51,827 bases of DNA from Lachnospiraceae bacterium (GTDB lineage: Bacteria > Bacillota > Clostridia > Lachnospirales > Lachnospiraceae): the NCBI GenBank assembly GCA_017427415.1, contig JAFRSU010000042.1, forward strand, positions 1 to 51,827, in the 5' to 3' direction. Position numbers and translations under genes: made by a program. This document shows positions 24,543 through 33,603 of the stretch, piece by piece (positions within the stretch are counted from its first letter, which is position 1; the number at the start of each line of letters is the position of its first letter). The notes below the pieces were generated by a model that saw only the letters and a list, made by a program, of their open reading frames with translations, made no database searches and was not told the DNA's origin.

Positions 24543-25718
24543 TTATCTATTTTGATTATGCTTCTCGATGATCTTATGTATCCTGTCGGTAGGATCTAAG
24601 AATTCGCTTATCGAGAAGTCATGATTCAGGGTATCGATGATAAGAGCGATATACTTGCTCATGTCTGCATTGATGTAGTATTCACGCTGGAGAAGCTCGG
24701 GAGCCTGGTATATAAGATTGGTGGTAACTACCTTGTCAAATATACCTTCCTCATAAGCCTTGTCGAATCTTGCAAGACCTTCGGTAAAGAGTCCGAATGT
24801 GGCACAGAAGAATATCCTTCCGGCACCGCGCTTTTTCAGCTCTCTGCCTACCTCAAGCATACTGTCGCCCGAGGAGATCATGTCGTCAAGGATTACGACA
24901 TCCTTGCCCTTTAATTCGGCACCTAAGTACTCGTGAGCGACGATCGGGTTTCTTCCGTCAACTACCTTTGTGTAATCACGTCTCTTATAGAACATGCTGA
25001 TGTCAAGTCCGAGAGCGGTACCGAAGTAGATGGAACGTCCCATGGCGCCTTCGTCGGGGCTGACTACCATCATCTTGTCCGGAGTCATCTGGATATCGGG
25101 TACGTTGTTTAACAGTGCCTTTATGAACTGGTAGGTGGGCTTGATGGTCTCAAAGGTCTTGAGCGGTATCGCGTTCTGTACCTTGGGCTCATGAGCATCA
25201 AAGGTGATGACGCTGTCGACACCCATGTTGTAGAGCTCTTCAAGAGCCTGCGCACAGTCAAGGGATTCCCTTGCGGTACGCTTGTCCTGACGGCTCTCAT
25301 ACAGGTAAGGCATGATAACGGTAATACGTCTGGCTTTTCCGCCTACAGCACCTATTATACGCTTTAAGTCCTGGAAATGATCGTCGGGAGACATGTGGTT
25401 TTTCTGCCCGCGTACTGTGTACTCAAGGCTGTAATTGGTCACATCTACTAAGATGTAAAGGTCGTAGCCACGTACTGATTCGTTGATAACGGCCTTGCCT
25501 TCACCTGTACCGAATCTGGGGCATACGGAATTGATAAGAAATGTATCTCTCTGATAGCCCGAGAATGCTATGGTCGAGGTGTGCTCGTTGTCACGCTGGT
25601 CTCTCCACTGTACCAGGTAGTCGTTGACCTTTTTGCCCAGCTCCGCGGAGCTTTTTAAGGCGATGATACCTAATTTCCCTACCGGGATCGTTTCCAAAAA
25701 TTCGCTTTGCGGCGACAT
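24543..25718 (-). CDS. prs: Ribose-phosphate pyrophosphokinase
   Basis: Makes phosphoribosyl pyrophosphate from ribose 5-phosphate and ATP for purine, pyrimidine, histidine, tryptophan and NAD synthesis. At 391 residues it is longer than the usual 310-320, with an extended N-terminus and a divergent sequence. VIMPYLYESRQDKR near 136 corresponds to the flexible ATP loop, ITFDAHEPKVQNAI near 172 to the metal-binding D-x-H region, and DVVILDDMISSGDSM near 285 to the PRPP-binding motif. The start at 25718 (MSPQSEFLE) follows AGGAGG at a good distance; an in-frame ATG further up lies before the ribosome site. It is the last gene of the murC-dnaD-dnaI-prs series, 85 bases after dnaI. Confidence 0.9.
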   Translation of the reverse strand: MSPQSEFLETIPVGKLGIIALKSSAELGKKVNDYLVQWRDQRDNEHTSTIAFSGYQRDTFLINSVCPRFGTGEGKAVINESVRGYDLYILVDVTNYSLEYTVRGQKNHMSPDDHFQDLKRIIGAVGGKARRITVIMPYLYESRQDKRTARESLDCAQALEELYNMGVDSVITFDAHEPKVQNAIPLKTFETIKPTYQFIKALLNNVPDIQMTPDKMMVVSPDEGAMGRSIYFGTALGLDISMFYKRRDYTKVVDGRNPIVAHEYLGAELKGKDVVILDDMISSGDSMLEVGRELKKRGAGRIFFCATFGLFTEGLARFDKAYEEGIFDKVVTTNLIYQAPELLQREYYINADMSKYIALIIDTLNHDFSISEFLDPTDRIHKIIEKHNQNR

Positions 25719-25758
25719 AGTGAATCCTCCTGTGGTTCTATATATTATCACATCATCC

Positions 25759-25783
25759 CGGCGTCAGCCGACTGATGAGGTGG
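25759..25783. repeat. Fragment of the CCTCATCAGTC palindromic repeat family
   Basis: On the minus strand this reads CCACCTCATCAGTCGGC then TGACGCCG. It shares CACCTCATCAGTC with the complete palindrome at 29590-29626 and with 42816. Confidence 0.55.
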
Positions 25784-25803
25784 TAAACTTTCGATGACAT
25801 AAT

Positions 25804-26790
25804 CTATAATTTAGTCCTTATATCTTCCCCGATCAGCTTTATAAAATCATAATCCTTGCTGATCCTGGAGAATATCCTTTCTCCGTACCTTCCGCTTATC
25901 TGGGCGGGAGAGAGGTTGGTGGAGATCAGAGTGGAAAGCCCGTTTATCAGTCTCTCGTTTATGATGGAATACAGCTGCGTGGTGGTAAATGCAGAGGTAA
26001 GCTCTGTTCCTAAGTCATCTATGATGAGCAGTTCGCAGGTAAGTATCCCTTCTCTGTAACTGAAGGTCTCCTTCGGATAATCCTCATATCTGAAATGGTA
26101 CTTTGAAAGCATATCAAACAGTTCAAAGGTAGTATAATACATTACTGTGTGGCCGCTGTCAAGTATTTCTCTTGCAATACAGTTAGATAAAAAGGTTTTT
26201 CCGAGGCCGGTATTCCCGTATATCAGCAGATTGCGGTGCTCTTTATCAAAATCGGAGATAAATCCCCTGACTTTTTCAAGTACACCCTTCATATGCTTAT
26301 AAGGGGTTGCCTGAAGTTCCTTGTCATAGGCTTCAATGGTGTCCGAATAAAGGTCAAGGTTAAATGTGGAAAAGTTTTCCCTGTCGATGATATCCTTTAT
26401 ATTTGATTCTTCAAATATAAGTTCGGTCATGGCGGTCTTAAAGCATCCGCAGGGTTCGGTCCCTATAAAGCCGGTATCCTTACATTTATTGCATTCATAC
26501 TTCTCTAAAAGATAATCGGCAGGGTATCCTGCATCTTTAAGCAGTCCTGACTTTTCTTCGGTTAGAGTATTTATCTTTTCTTTCAGACCGTCAAGTGCTT
26601 CGTTATCACCCATAAGGGCTTTTTTTCCGGCAGCTATGGATTCGGAGGCTATAGCCTCATCTATCTCCTTTATACGCGGAAGCTTCGTATATATCTCTTC
26701 CTCACGCCGTTCGAGTTCATATCTGGCATTCATCCTTTTTTCGTCGAACTGCTGAAGGAGCCTGTCATATTGGTAATTGTTCAGTTTCAT
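25804..26790 (-). CDS. dnaI: Primosomal protein DnaI / DnaC-like helicase loader
   Basis: AAA+ ATPase predicted to load the replicative helicase DnaB onto DNA. The 328-residue protein has a coiled N-terminus (about 1-85), a zinc-binding cluster with Cys100, Cys103, Cys114 and Cys116 (YECNKCKDTGF, EPCGC), Walker A GNTGLGKT at 192-199 and Walker B LLIIDDLG near 260. The zinc cluster ahead of the AAA+ core is typical of DnaI. It begins 24 bases after dnaD on the same strand, so both replication factors are co-expressed. The start is the first ATG of the frame, matching the family start. Confidence 0.92.
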   Translation of the reverse strand: MKLNNYQYDRLLQQFDEKRMNARYELERREEEIYTKLPRIKEIDEAIASESIAAGKKALMGDNEALDGLKEKINTLTEEKSGLLKDAGYPADYLLEKYECNKCKDTGFIGTEPCGCFKTAMTELIFEESNIKDIIDRENFSTFNLDLYSDTIEAYDKELQATPYKHMKGVLEKVRGFISDFDKEHRNLLIYGNTGLGKTFLSNCIAREILDSGHTVMYYTTFELFDMLSKYHFRYEDYPKETFSYREGILTCELLIIDDLGTELTSAFTTTQLYSIINERLINGLSTLISTNLSPAQISGRYGERIFSRISKDYDFIKLIGEDIRTKL

Positions 26791-26814
26791 ATATACTCCG
26801 TATCGTAGTCACCC

Positions 26815-27987
26815 TTAAAGTATTCCGAGCTTTTTTCTTTCCAGTGCGGAAATCTCGGCTTCCGTGTAGGTCCTTTGAGAATACTGGAGTGCCGGATTGG
26901 TACTCTTTACGGTTCTCTGGGGATTGCCTGTCCTGTTTGCTGCGCGGAATTCCGAAGAAACATTCTGTATGTCGTCTAAGTTGCGTACTCCCTGTCTGTG
27001 CCATTCGGTAAGGATCTTGTCCGCATACTCAAACGAAGGACGGGAGGTTGCAAGCAGTGTCCTGTTGCAGGCATCCTGTACCACTTCGTCGGTAAATCCG
27101 TATTCGTCATACCAGCGGCGCAGGAAGACCAGCTCAGCTTCGCCGAAATTGCGGTTCAATCCGAACGAGGTCTTTACCACATTATATCTGCCGTTAAATT
27201 CCTCAATCTCGAATCTTGCGGCATCCACGGTAAGGATACCTTTGCTGTGCCATTCACGTGCAACTTTTTCTATATATGAATTGGTACGCTTTCCTTTGCC
27301 GACACAGTAGTCGTATAAAAATCTTATAAGATCTGCGGGGAATCCCAACTCTTCAAATATAAAAGCAGGTGTCTGGAGCGAACGCTGGGAAAGAGTGGTC
27401 CCGAGCAGGTTTTCTATATAATCGATAAGCTCATCAAACTCAGGATATTCCGTCTTGAAGGATTGTATCATCTGACTGGAATAATTGGGTTTGATGATGG
27501 GTGTTACATTCTCGGGCTCCGGGACAGCCTCCGGTGCGGGGACCGGAATGGTGATATCCGTAGCACGGCGGCCGTAGGGCTTACCGTCTAACATGGCAGG
27601 AGCGGGTTCTGCAGGTTTCCTGCGTCTTCCGGTATCGGACATGATGGAAATGCTGCATCCGTCGTCTAAATCCGTGTCATCGACTTCATCTAAATCATGC
27701 AGGGTGATATCCTTTATCCTGCCGTTACGTGTAGTGCTTACGGACAATACATGCTGCTCGTCCCAGTATTTGAGCGCGATGCGGATCTCCTTCTCGGTCT
27801 CGCCTAAAGCCTCAGCTATGGACTCTATCGAAACAGGGAAAGAAGGGTTCTGTACACACCTTAAAAGATAAATATAGACCTTTACATCACTTCCGCGAGC
27901 ATCGGTCATATACTTGTCGATAAAATTATTTGAAACTATGGTTGAAGCTGACTTCGAACCATAGGAAAGTGTTATTTTTGAATCCAT
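26815..27987 (-). CDS. dnaD: DnaD-family replication initiation protein
   Basis: Predicted DNA-remodelling protein of the primosome acting with DnaI at initiation or restart. The 390 residues begin with a winged-helix-like region (about 15-105, with SIESIAEALGETEKEIRIALKYW). A variable linker follows, then two DnaB_2/DnaD C-terminal modules at about 165-240 and 268-340; the second ends in YADKILTEWHRQGVRNLDDI, close to the family Y-x-x-x-I-L-x-x-W motif. The two-module build is closer to B. subtilis DnaB than to the shorter DnaD. Promoter and DnaA-box-like repeats lie upstream (28028-28176). Confidence 0.88.
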   Translation of the reverse strand: MDSKITLSYGSKSASTIVSNNFIDKYMTDARGSDVKVYIYLLRCVQNPSFPVSIESIAEALGETEKEIRIALKYWDEQHVLSVSTTRNGRIKDITLHDLDEVDDTDLDDGCSISIMSDTGRRRKPAEPAPAMLDGKPYGRRATDITIPVPAPEAVPEPENVTPIIKPNYSSQMIQSFKTEYPEFDELIDYIENLLGTTLSQRSLQTPAFIFEELGFPADLIRFLYDYCVGKGKRTNSYIEKVAREWHSKGILTVDAARFEIEEFNGRYNVVKTSFGLNRNFGEAELVFLRRWYDEYGFTDEVVQDACNRTLLATSRPSFEYADKILTEWHRQGVRNLDDIQNVSSEFRAANRTGNPQRTVKSTNPALQYSQRTYTEAEISALERKKLGIL

Positions 27988-28027
27988 GATAAACGCCTCG
28001 TCATTTTCCTTCTCTCAAGCGAAGATT

Positions 28028-28055
28028 ATTATAACACAAATCCCCGATTATGCAA
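28028..28055 (-). promoter_or_regulatory. Promoter of the dnaD-dnaI operon
   Basis: Minus strand: TTGCAT (28050-28055), a 16-base spacer and TATAAT (28028-28033), some 40 bases before the dnaD start. Confidence 0.7.
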
Positions 28056-28092
28056 TCGAAAAACTTCCGTAAAACACCTGTCGAAAGGGTTT

Positions 28093-28110
28093 GTTGATAG
28101 AGTGGATAAC
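28093..28110 (-). promoter_or_regulatory. DnaA-box-like repeat, promoter-proximal copy
   Basis: Minus strand GTTATCCACTCTATCAAC, containing TTATCCACT, one base off the DnaA box. It lies about 40 bases upstream of the -35 of dnaD and matches the copy at 28159 at 16 of 18 positions. Confidence 0.6.
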
Positions 28111-28158
28111 CTTGGATTTTCCTTAAAATCCAGCCTTTTACGACGTTTATCTTTTTTT

Positions 28159-28176
28159 GTTGATAATGTGGATAAC
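28159..28176 (-). promoter_or_regulatory. DnaA-box-like repeat, distal copy
   Basis: Minus strand GTTATCCACATTATCAAC, containing a perfect DnaA box TTATCCACA (28167-28175). It begins next to the murC stop and lies 66 bases from its partner in the same orientation. Confidence 0.65.
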
Positions 28177-28177
28177 T

Positions 28178-29563
28178 TTACTGTCCGAGCAGGTCTTCGC
28201 CTATTTTTACAACGTTTCCGGCTCCCATGGTTATTAACAGGTCACCCGGTTCGCAGTTTACCAATAAAAAGTTTTCGGCCTCATCAAAACTTGAAAAATA
28301 GTAAACATCTTTACCATATTTTGATTTTATGTCATCGGCCAGCATCTTAGAGGAGATGACACCTGTATCCTGCTCGCGGGCAGCGTAGATATCTACCAGG
28401 ATTATCTTGTCGGAAAGCGAGAGAGCCTTGCATATCTCGTCTCTGAAGGATATGGTACGGGAGAATGTATGGGGCTGGAATACACACCATAAGGTCTTAT
28501 GCGGATACTTTTGGGCGGCCTTAAGAGTTGCCTCCATCTCGGTAGGATGATGTGCGTAATCATCGATCACGGTCACCCCTCCGAACGTACCCTTTTTCTC
28601 AAAACGGCGCTCGGTACCGGTAAAGGATTCCAGACCCTTGGCGATATCCGGAGCAGCTATCCCGCAGTTGAGTGCCATGGCACATACGCCGGTGGCATTT
28701 GATACGTTATGTTCTCCCGGTACATTGAGCTTTACTTTAAAAAGTGCCTCACCTTTATGCATCAGGGTGAACCCGGCACAGTCATATTCGTCGTAGGAGA
28801 TATCAGAAGCATAATAATCCGCTGTCACGTCATGGTTGGAATAAGTGATCACCGGACATTTTACTGTTTTAAAAAGTTCGCTATAGTCGGGGATTTCCTT
28901 TCCTATTACAAGAAGACCGTCTGCGGGGAGCAGTTCGGAAAACTTCCTATAGGAATCTCTTTCAGTCTCCAGGTTCTTAAAGTAATCGAGATGCTCCGCT
29001 TCTATATTGGTAATGATGGCGTGTGTGGGATGGAACTTTAAGAATGAATCCGTATACTCACATGATTCGATGACCATATTGTCAAGACTTCCGTCACGTA
29101 CATTGCCGCCTATTGGCTCGAGTACGCCTCCTACGGATACGGTGGGGTCGAGACCGGCATTAAGAAGTACCAGACTCATCATGGAGGTGGTAGTGGTCTT
29201 TCCGTGTGTACCTGCTATGGAGATATTCCTCTTATAGTGGAGCATGATGTCGCCTACCATCTCGGCACGGTCAAGACACGGGATATTTCGCCTTTTTGCT
29301 TCCATAAGCTCGGGATTGTCCGGGTGTACAGCTGCGGTATATACTACCACATCGCATTCTGCGGGGATGTTCTCGGCTGCGTTTTTATAAACGATATTTA
29401 TACCGAGCGTCTCTAAGCGCTCCGTAATCTTGCTTTTATGTGCGTCGGACCCTGATACATAAAAGCCCTTGTTATGCAGAAGCTCCGCAAAGCCGCTCAT
29501 GCTGATGCCGCCGATACCTATGAAGTGCACACGTCCCGGACGTGCGAAATCGATATATTTCAT
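28178..29563 (-). CDS. murC: UDP-N-acetylmuramate--L-alanine ligase
   Basis: Adds L-alanine to UDP-MurNAc, the first amino-acid step of peptidoglycan precursor synthesis in the cytoplasm. The 461 residues match the family. The N-terminal UDP-binding domain begins with VHFIGIGGISMSG near 12, the ATP loop is AGTHGKTTTTSM at 117-128, and the C-terminal domain contains VIDDYAHHPTEM near 333 and FQPHTFSRT near 362. The ATG follows GGGAGGCAAC. Within the window it is the first gene of the minus-strand group; 190 bases with DnaA-like boxes and a promoter separate it from dnaD, so dnaD need not depend on its transcript. Confidence 0.96.
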   Translation of the reverse strand: MKYIDFARPGRVHFIGIGGISMSGFAELLHNKGFYVSGSDAHKSKITERLETLGINIVYKNAAENIPAECDVVVYTAAVHPDNPELMEAKRRNIPCLDRAEMVGDIMLHYKRNISIAGTHGKTTTTSMMSLVLLNAGLDPTVSVGGVLEPIGGNVRDGSLDNMVIESCEYTDSFLKFHPTHAIITNIEAEHLDYFKNLETERDSYRKFSELLPADGLLVIGKEIPDYSELFKTVKCPVITYSNHDVTADYYASDISYDEYDCAGFTLMHKGEALFKVKLNVPGEHNVSNATGVCAMALNCGIAAPDIAKGLESFTGTERRFEKKGTFGGVTVIDDYAHHPTEMEATLKAAQKYPHKTLWCVFQPHTFSRTISFRDEICKALSLSDKIILVDIYAAREQDTGVISSKMLADDIKSKYGKDVYYFSSFDEAENFLLVNCEPGDLLITMGAGNVVKIGEDLLGQ

Positions 29564-29589
29564 GTGAGTTGCCTCCCGATACCATTTTC

Positions 29590-29626
29590 CACCTCATCAG
29601 TCAGCCGAAGGCTGACTGATGAGGTG
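29590..29626. repeat. Complete palindrome of the CCTCATCAGTC family
   Basis: CACCTCATCAGTCAGCC (29590-29606), loop GAA, GGCTGACTGATGAGGTG (29610-29626): perfect 17-base arms. It sits between the divergent murC and glgC genes. Confidence 0.8.
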
Positions 29627-29751
29627 TCATTTATAATATAAGATTATACTCATCTTTACGGAGTATGTAAACACCGTTTTTCATTTTCAGCCAAATCTGA
29701 TAACTATATCTACAATTTCGTTATTTTTCCTTAATTTTATATTACTTTAAC

Positions 29752-29780
29752 TTGAAAAAGCTTCCCGTTTATGATATAGT
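29752..29780 (+). promoter_or_regulatory. Sigma-A promoter of glgCD
   Basis: TTGAAA (29752-29757), a 17-base spacer and TATAGT (29775-29780). The transcript starts near 29787. A GGG..CCC segment (GGGGGTGTATACCC, 29789-29802) begins the 85-base leader. Confidence 0.7.
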
Positions 29781-29871
29781 TATTTTTGGGGGTGTATACC
29801 CGTTTTTAGGGGCGTATTTTACCTTACGGGTGCACGCAAAACAAATACAAATGAACATGGAGGTGACGTGC

Positions 29872-31146
29872 TTGATTCGGAAAGAAATGATAGCCATGCT
29901 TCTTGCGGGCGGCCAGGGTTCCAGACTCGGTATACTTACCGCTGACATGGCTAAGCCGGCTGTAAGTTATGGTGGAAAATACAGAATTATAGACTTTCCT
30001 TTGAGCAATTGTATCAATTCCGGAGTAGACACTGTAGGTGTGCTTACTCAATACCAGCCTTTGAGGCTGAATACTCATATCGGTATAGGTATACCGTGGG
30101 ACCTTGACCGTAATATCGGCGGTGTCAGCATCCTTCCTCCTTATGAGAAGAGCGATAATGCCGAGTGGTATACAGGTACCGCCAATGCCATATATCAGAA
30201 TCTTAAGTTTATCGAACATTATAATCCTGAATATGTCCTCATATTGGGCGGAGATCATATATATAAGATGGATTATGAGATCCTGCTTGATTTCCATAAG
30301 TCGAATAATGCTGACATAACCCTTGCCACATATCCCGTAGCATGGGAGGATGCATCACGTTTCGGTCTCGTTATCACGGATGAAAACAAGAAGGTACTTG
30401 ACTTTGAGGAAAAACCTGCCAAGCCCAGAAGTAATCTGGCTTCGATGGGTATCTATATATTTACATGGAAAGTTCTTAAGGAAGCTCTTATAAAGCTTAA
30501 GGACCAGCCCGGCTGTGATTTCGGTATGCATGTCATACCTTATTGCCATAAGAACGGCGCAAATGTATATGCATTCGAATATAACGGATACTGGAAGGAT
30601 GTAGGTACTCTTTCGGCATACTGGGAGTCGAACATGGAGCTTATAGATCTGGTTCCGGACTTTAACCTCTATGAGGAGTTCTGGAAGATCTATACCAAGA
30701 GCGAGGTAAGCACCGCTCAGTACTTAGGTGAGAATGCCGTACTTTCCCGCAGTATAGTGGGTGAAGGCACCGAAATATACGGAAGCGTTTACAATTCAGT
30801 TATCGGTCCCGAGGTTGTGATAGAAGAGGGTGCGGTGGTATCCGATTCCATCATCATGCAGGGAACCCATATCGGCAGGAACTCTAAGATCAACAAGGCT
30901 ATCATCGCAGAACGTGCTTTGGTCGGAAGCGACTGTGAGCTCGGTGTCGGCGAGGAAGTGGAAAATAAGGAACATCCGAATATTTATTGCAACGGACTTG
31001 TCACTTTGGGTGAGAAGACCGTTATCCCGGACGGCGTACGTATAGGCAAGAATACCGTGATCTCAGGAGTTACCACTCCCGAGGATTACCCGAACAACTG
31101 GCTTGGCGGCGGGGAAAGTCTTAAGAAGGCAGGTGAAGACGCATGA
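29872..31146 (+). CDS. glgC: Glucose-1-phosphate adenylyltransferase catalytic subunit
   Basis: Makes ADP-glucose from glucose 1-phosphate and ATP, the committed step of glycogen synthesis. A TTG start at 29872 is preferred: GGAGG (29859-29863) lies nine bases before it and the protein then opens [20 protein letters not shown] at the usual family position. In-frame codons further upstream overlap the promoter; an ATG at 29851 is the main alternative. The 424 residues carry the nucleotidyltransferase domain ([20 protein letters not shown] near 28, [14 protein letters not shown] near 122) and a C-terminal left-handed beta-helix with [15 protein letters not shown]. It overlaps glgD by four bases (ATGA). 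Confidence 0.94.
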   Translation: MIRKEMIAMLLAGGQGSRLGILTADMAKPAVSYGGKYRIIDFPLSNCINSGVDTVGVLTQYQPLRLNTHIGIGIPWDLDRNIGGVSILPPYEKSDNAEWYTGTANAIYQNLKFIEHYNPEYVLILGGDHIYKMDYEILLDFHKSNNADITLATYPVAWEDASRFGLVITDENKKVLDFEEKPAKPRSNLASMGIYIFTWKVLKEALIKLKDQPGCDFGMHVIPYCHKNGANVYAFEYNGYWKDVGTLSAYWESNMELIDLVPDFNLYEEFWKIYTKSEVSTAQYLGENAVLSRSIVGEGTEIYGSVYNSVIGPEVVIEEGAVVSDSIIMQGTHIGRNSKINKAIIAERALVGSDCELGVGEEVENKEHPNIYCNGLVTLGEKTVIPDGVRIGKNTVISGVTTPEDYPNNWLGGGESLKKAGEDA

Positions 31147-32267
31147 GAGCTATAGGTATAGTACTTGCAGGCGGTAACGCTTCAAGGATGAAGGAACTTA
31201 CAAATAAACGTGCGGTCGCAGCCATGCCCATCGCAGGAAGCTACAGAGCGGTCGATTTCGCACTTTCAAGTCTTGCCAACTCCAGAGTACAGAAGGTTGC
31301 GGTCCTTACCCAGTATAATTCCCGTTCGTTGAATGAGCATATGAGCTCATCAAAATGGTGGGATTTCGGACGTAAACAGGGCGGATTGTATGTATTTACA
31401 CCTACCATTACCGCAGATAATTCATTTTGGTACAGAGGCACAGCCGATTCTATCTATCAGAATATTGATTTTTTACGTAACAGCCATGAGCCCTACGTAG
31501 TTATCACATCAGGTGATATCATCTACAAGCTTGACTTTAATAAGGTGCTCGAGGAACATATCGAGAACAAGGCAGATATCACCATCGTGTGCAAGAGACT
31601 CGGCAAGCATGCAGATACAAGCCGTTACGGTGTTATCTCTACTGCTGAGGACGGAAGGATAACCTCATTTGACGAGAAGCCCAACGGCTCTGAGGATGAT
31701 CCGCTTGTATCCGCAGGTATATATGTTATCCGCAGACGTCAGCTTATCGAGATGCTTGAGCGTGCCAATGAGGAAGAGCGTTATGATCTTGTCAGAGATA
31801 TAATCATCAGATTCAAGGACGTTAAGAAGATATATGCTTTTGAGCATAAGGAGTATTGGCGTAATATCGCATCGGTAAATGATTATTATGATGCGAACAT
31901 GGATTTCTTAAAGCCTGACATCAGGGATTATTTCTTCAGACAGTACCCGGATGTATACTCTAAGGTGGATGACCTTCCTCCCGCAAAATACAATGCAGGA
32001 GCAGAGGTAAGGAACAGCCTTATCGCAAGCGGTACCATAGTTAACGGACGCATAGAAAATTCAGTTGTATTTAAGCAGGTATATATAGGTAATAACTGCA
32101 CCATCAGGAATTCCATTATCTTAAACGGAGTTCATATCGGTGATAATACTTATATCGAAAACTGTATCGTAGAAAGTAAGGATACCATTAAGCCCGGCAG
32201 CAACTACACAGGCCAGCCCGGTGCTCCGAGGATCGTCCTTGAACGCAGCGACAGATACGGAATATGA
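31143..32267 (+). CDS. glgD: Glucose-1-phosphate adenylyltransferase subunit GlgD
   Basis: Partner subunit of GlgC; in Firmicutes GlgC/GlgD pairs GlgD is known as a modulating rather than fully active subunit. The 374 residues share the fold: [17 protein letters not shown] near 5, [20 protein letters not shown] near 23 and [13 protein letters not shown] near 118. The basic G-x-R of the GlgC active loop is changed (GGNASRM versus GGQGSRL), in line with a regulatory role. The end is a beta-helix ([20 protein letters not shown]). It starts inside the glgC stop, so expression is coupled. Confidence 0.94.
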   Translation: MRAIGIVLAGGNASRMKELTNKRAVAAMPIAGSYRAVDFALSSLANSRVQKVAVLTQYNSRSLNEHMSSSKWWDFGRKQGGLYVFTPTITADNSFWYRGTADSIYQNIDFLRNSHEPYVVITSGDIIYKLDFNKVLEEHIENKADITIVCKRLGKHADTSRYGVISTAEDGRITSFDEKPNGSEDDPLVSAGIYVIRRRQLIEMLERANEEERYDLVRDIIIRFKDVKKIYAFEHKEYWRNIASVNDYYDANMDFLKPDIRDYFFRQYPDVYSKVDDLPPAKYNAGAEVRNSLIASGTIVNGRIENSVVFKQVYIGNNCTIRNSIILNGVHIGDNTYIENCIVESKDTIKPGSNYTGQPGAPRIVLERSDRYGI

Positions 32268-32307
32268 TCGTATCTCAGTCTTACTCATGAAAAGTTTTCA
32301 CTTTAAC

Positions 32308-32335
32308 ACAGCCTCTCCGGTCACGGCGAGGCTGT
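32308..32335 (+). terminator. Hairpin after glgD
   Basis: ACAGCCTC (32308-32315) pairs with GAGGCTGT (32328-32335), with inner CCG/CGG. The T-tail is weak (ATATTGT). Confidence 0.55.
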
Positions 32336-32390
32336 ATATTGTGTAGACAGAAAACATTTACGAGCAAATAAAACCACGTCAGAATCAAAC

Positions 32391-32416
32391 AATGTCATTC
32401 TGAGTGAAACGAAGAT
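32391..32416. repeat. Half element of the TGTCATTCTGAG family
   Basis: AATGTCATTCTGAGTGAAAC then GAAGAT matches the left arm of the 109-185 hairpin at most positions, but no right arm is present. Confidence 0.55.
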
Positions 32417-32437
32417 TCTTTAAAAACAGGAACCAAA

Positions 32438-33511
32438 ATGAGTAATAAGATCTTGAACACATTACTATATGTCACAGCCGTCATAGCGATAGCCGTGATA
32501 GTAGTATTTTTTATAAAACTGAGCAATGTCGAATCCGACGGGAAAGACGGAAAAGCCGGAACTGACCTGGTGGATGCCGAGAAGCTCGAAGGACTTTCGG
32601 CTCTTACCGGAAAACAGGGGACTACACCGGGACTTAAACAGGATGACGGCAAAGATACACCGTCTGTTACGGATACGGATGTACCGGATGCTACCGGATA
32701 TGATGTGAGTCCGGCTCCTACGACACCTACAGACACGGAAGATAATCCATCCGGTCCGGTGACACCTACGGATACACCAACAGAAGCACCGACCACTTCT
32801 ACGCCGGAGCCAACGAAAGAGCCTGACGACAAGGACAGTATAGTTACAGTGGATGTATCCCGCATCGATCCTACTAAGCCCATTGTGGCTCTTTCCTTTG
32901 ACGACGGACCGAGCGTCAATACGGCATCCATTATCGAGACTCTTAATGAATATGGAGTGCATGCCACGTTTTTCATGGTGGGGGATAATGTCAAGATGTA
33001 TCCCGAACGTGTAAAAATGGTCTATGACGCGGGATGCGAGGTCGGGAACCATACCGTAAACCATAAGGACCTGAAAAAACTTTCAAAAGAAGAGATAAAG
33101 AAAGAAATAGAGGACAACCAGGCAAATATCAATGCTGCACTGGGTGTGACCATAAGTTCACCGGTACGCCCTCCCTACGGAAACGTAAATGACAACGTAC
33201 GTGAGGTATGTAAGCATCCGATGTTTAACTGGTCGGTAGATACTTTGGACTGGAAGACGAGAAACGCCGATGCCGTATTCGAAGAAGTAAAAAAGAGTGC
33301 TAAGGACGGCAGCATAATACTTATGCACGATCTGTACGCAAGCACTGCCGAGGCAGTAAAGAAAGTAGTCCCCTGGCTTATTGAACAGGGCTACCAGATA
33401 TGCTCCATCGGCGAGATGTTCGCTGCACGTGACGTGACATTGGAAAACGGACACCTGTATAACAGTGTGATGAATGCACAGAAGTATCTTGAAAGTTTGA
33501 ATACGAACTAA
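32438..33511 (+). CDS. Membrane-anchored polysaccharide deacetylase
   Basis: Predicted extracytoplasmic carbohydrate esterase family 4 enzyme that removes acetyl groups from N-acetylated sugars of peptidoglycan or another glycan. The 357 residues have a membrane helix at about 7-27, a Thr/Pro/Asp-rich spacer at about 60-130 (TPTDTPTEAPTTSTPEPTK) and a NodB domain at about 148-335. All motifs are intact: ALSFDDGPS near 150, HTVNH with metal-binding histidines near 205, RPPYGNVN near 245, DTLDW near 268 and ILMHDLY near 290. Modification of the cell's own peptidoglycan, which can give lysozyme resistance, is the most likely role. The ribosome site (CAGGAACC) is weak. It lies alone after glgD. 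Confidence 0.92.
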   Translation: MSNKILNTLLYVTAVIAIAVIVVFFIKLSNVESDGKDGKAGTDLVDAEKLEGLSALTGKQGTTPGLKQDDGKDTPSVTDTDVPDATGYDVSPAPTTPTDTEDNPSGPVTPTDTPTEAPTTSTPEPTKEPDDKDSIVTVDVSRIDPTKPIVALSFDDGPSVNTASIIETLNEYGVHATFFMVGDNVKMYPERVKMVYDAGCEVGNHTVNHKDLKKLSKEEIKKEIEDNQANINAALGVTISSPVRPPYGNVNDNVREVCKHPMFNWSVDTLDWKTRNADAVFEEVKKSAKDGSIILMHDLYASTAEAVKKVVPWLIEQGYQICSIGEMFAARDVTLENGHLYNSVMNAQKYLESLNTN

Positions 33512-33535
33512 GTGGACCATGGGGACGAATTACCC

Positions 33536-33563
33536 TTGACTTAAAAATTTTGGATGATATAAT
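33536..33563 (+). promoter_or_regulatory. Promoter of iorAB
   Basis: TTGACT (33536-33541), a 16-base spacer and TATAAT (33558-33563), 40 bases before iorA. Confidence 0.7.
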
Positions 33564-33603
33564 AGTATTTTAGGTAATTTTGGATTTGAAGGAGGACTCA
33601 TAA

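Noticed and set aside
28093..28176. A chromosomal replication origin at the DnaA boxes.
   Set aside because: Only two boxes, no AT-rich unwinding element of note, and neither dnaA nor dnaN nearby. Operon regulation is the simpler reading.
33512..33535. A seventh copy of the GGGACGGTT palindrome at 33519.
   Set aside because: Only GGGGACGAATT is present and no matching arms can be drawn; kept as doubtful.
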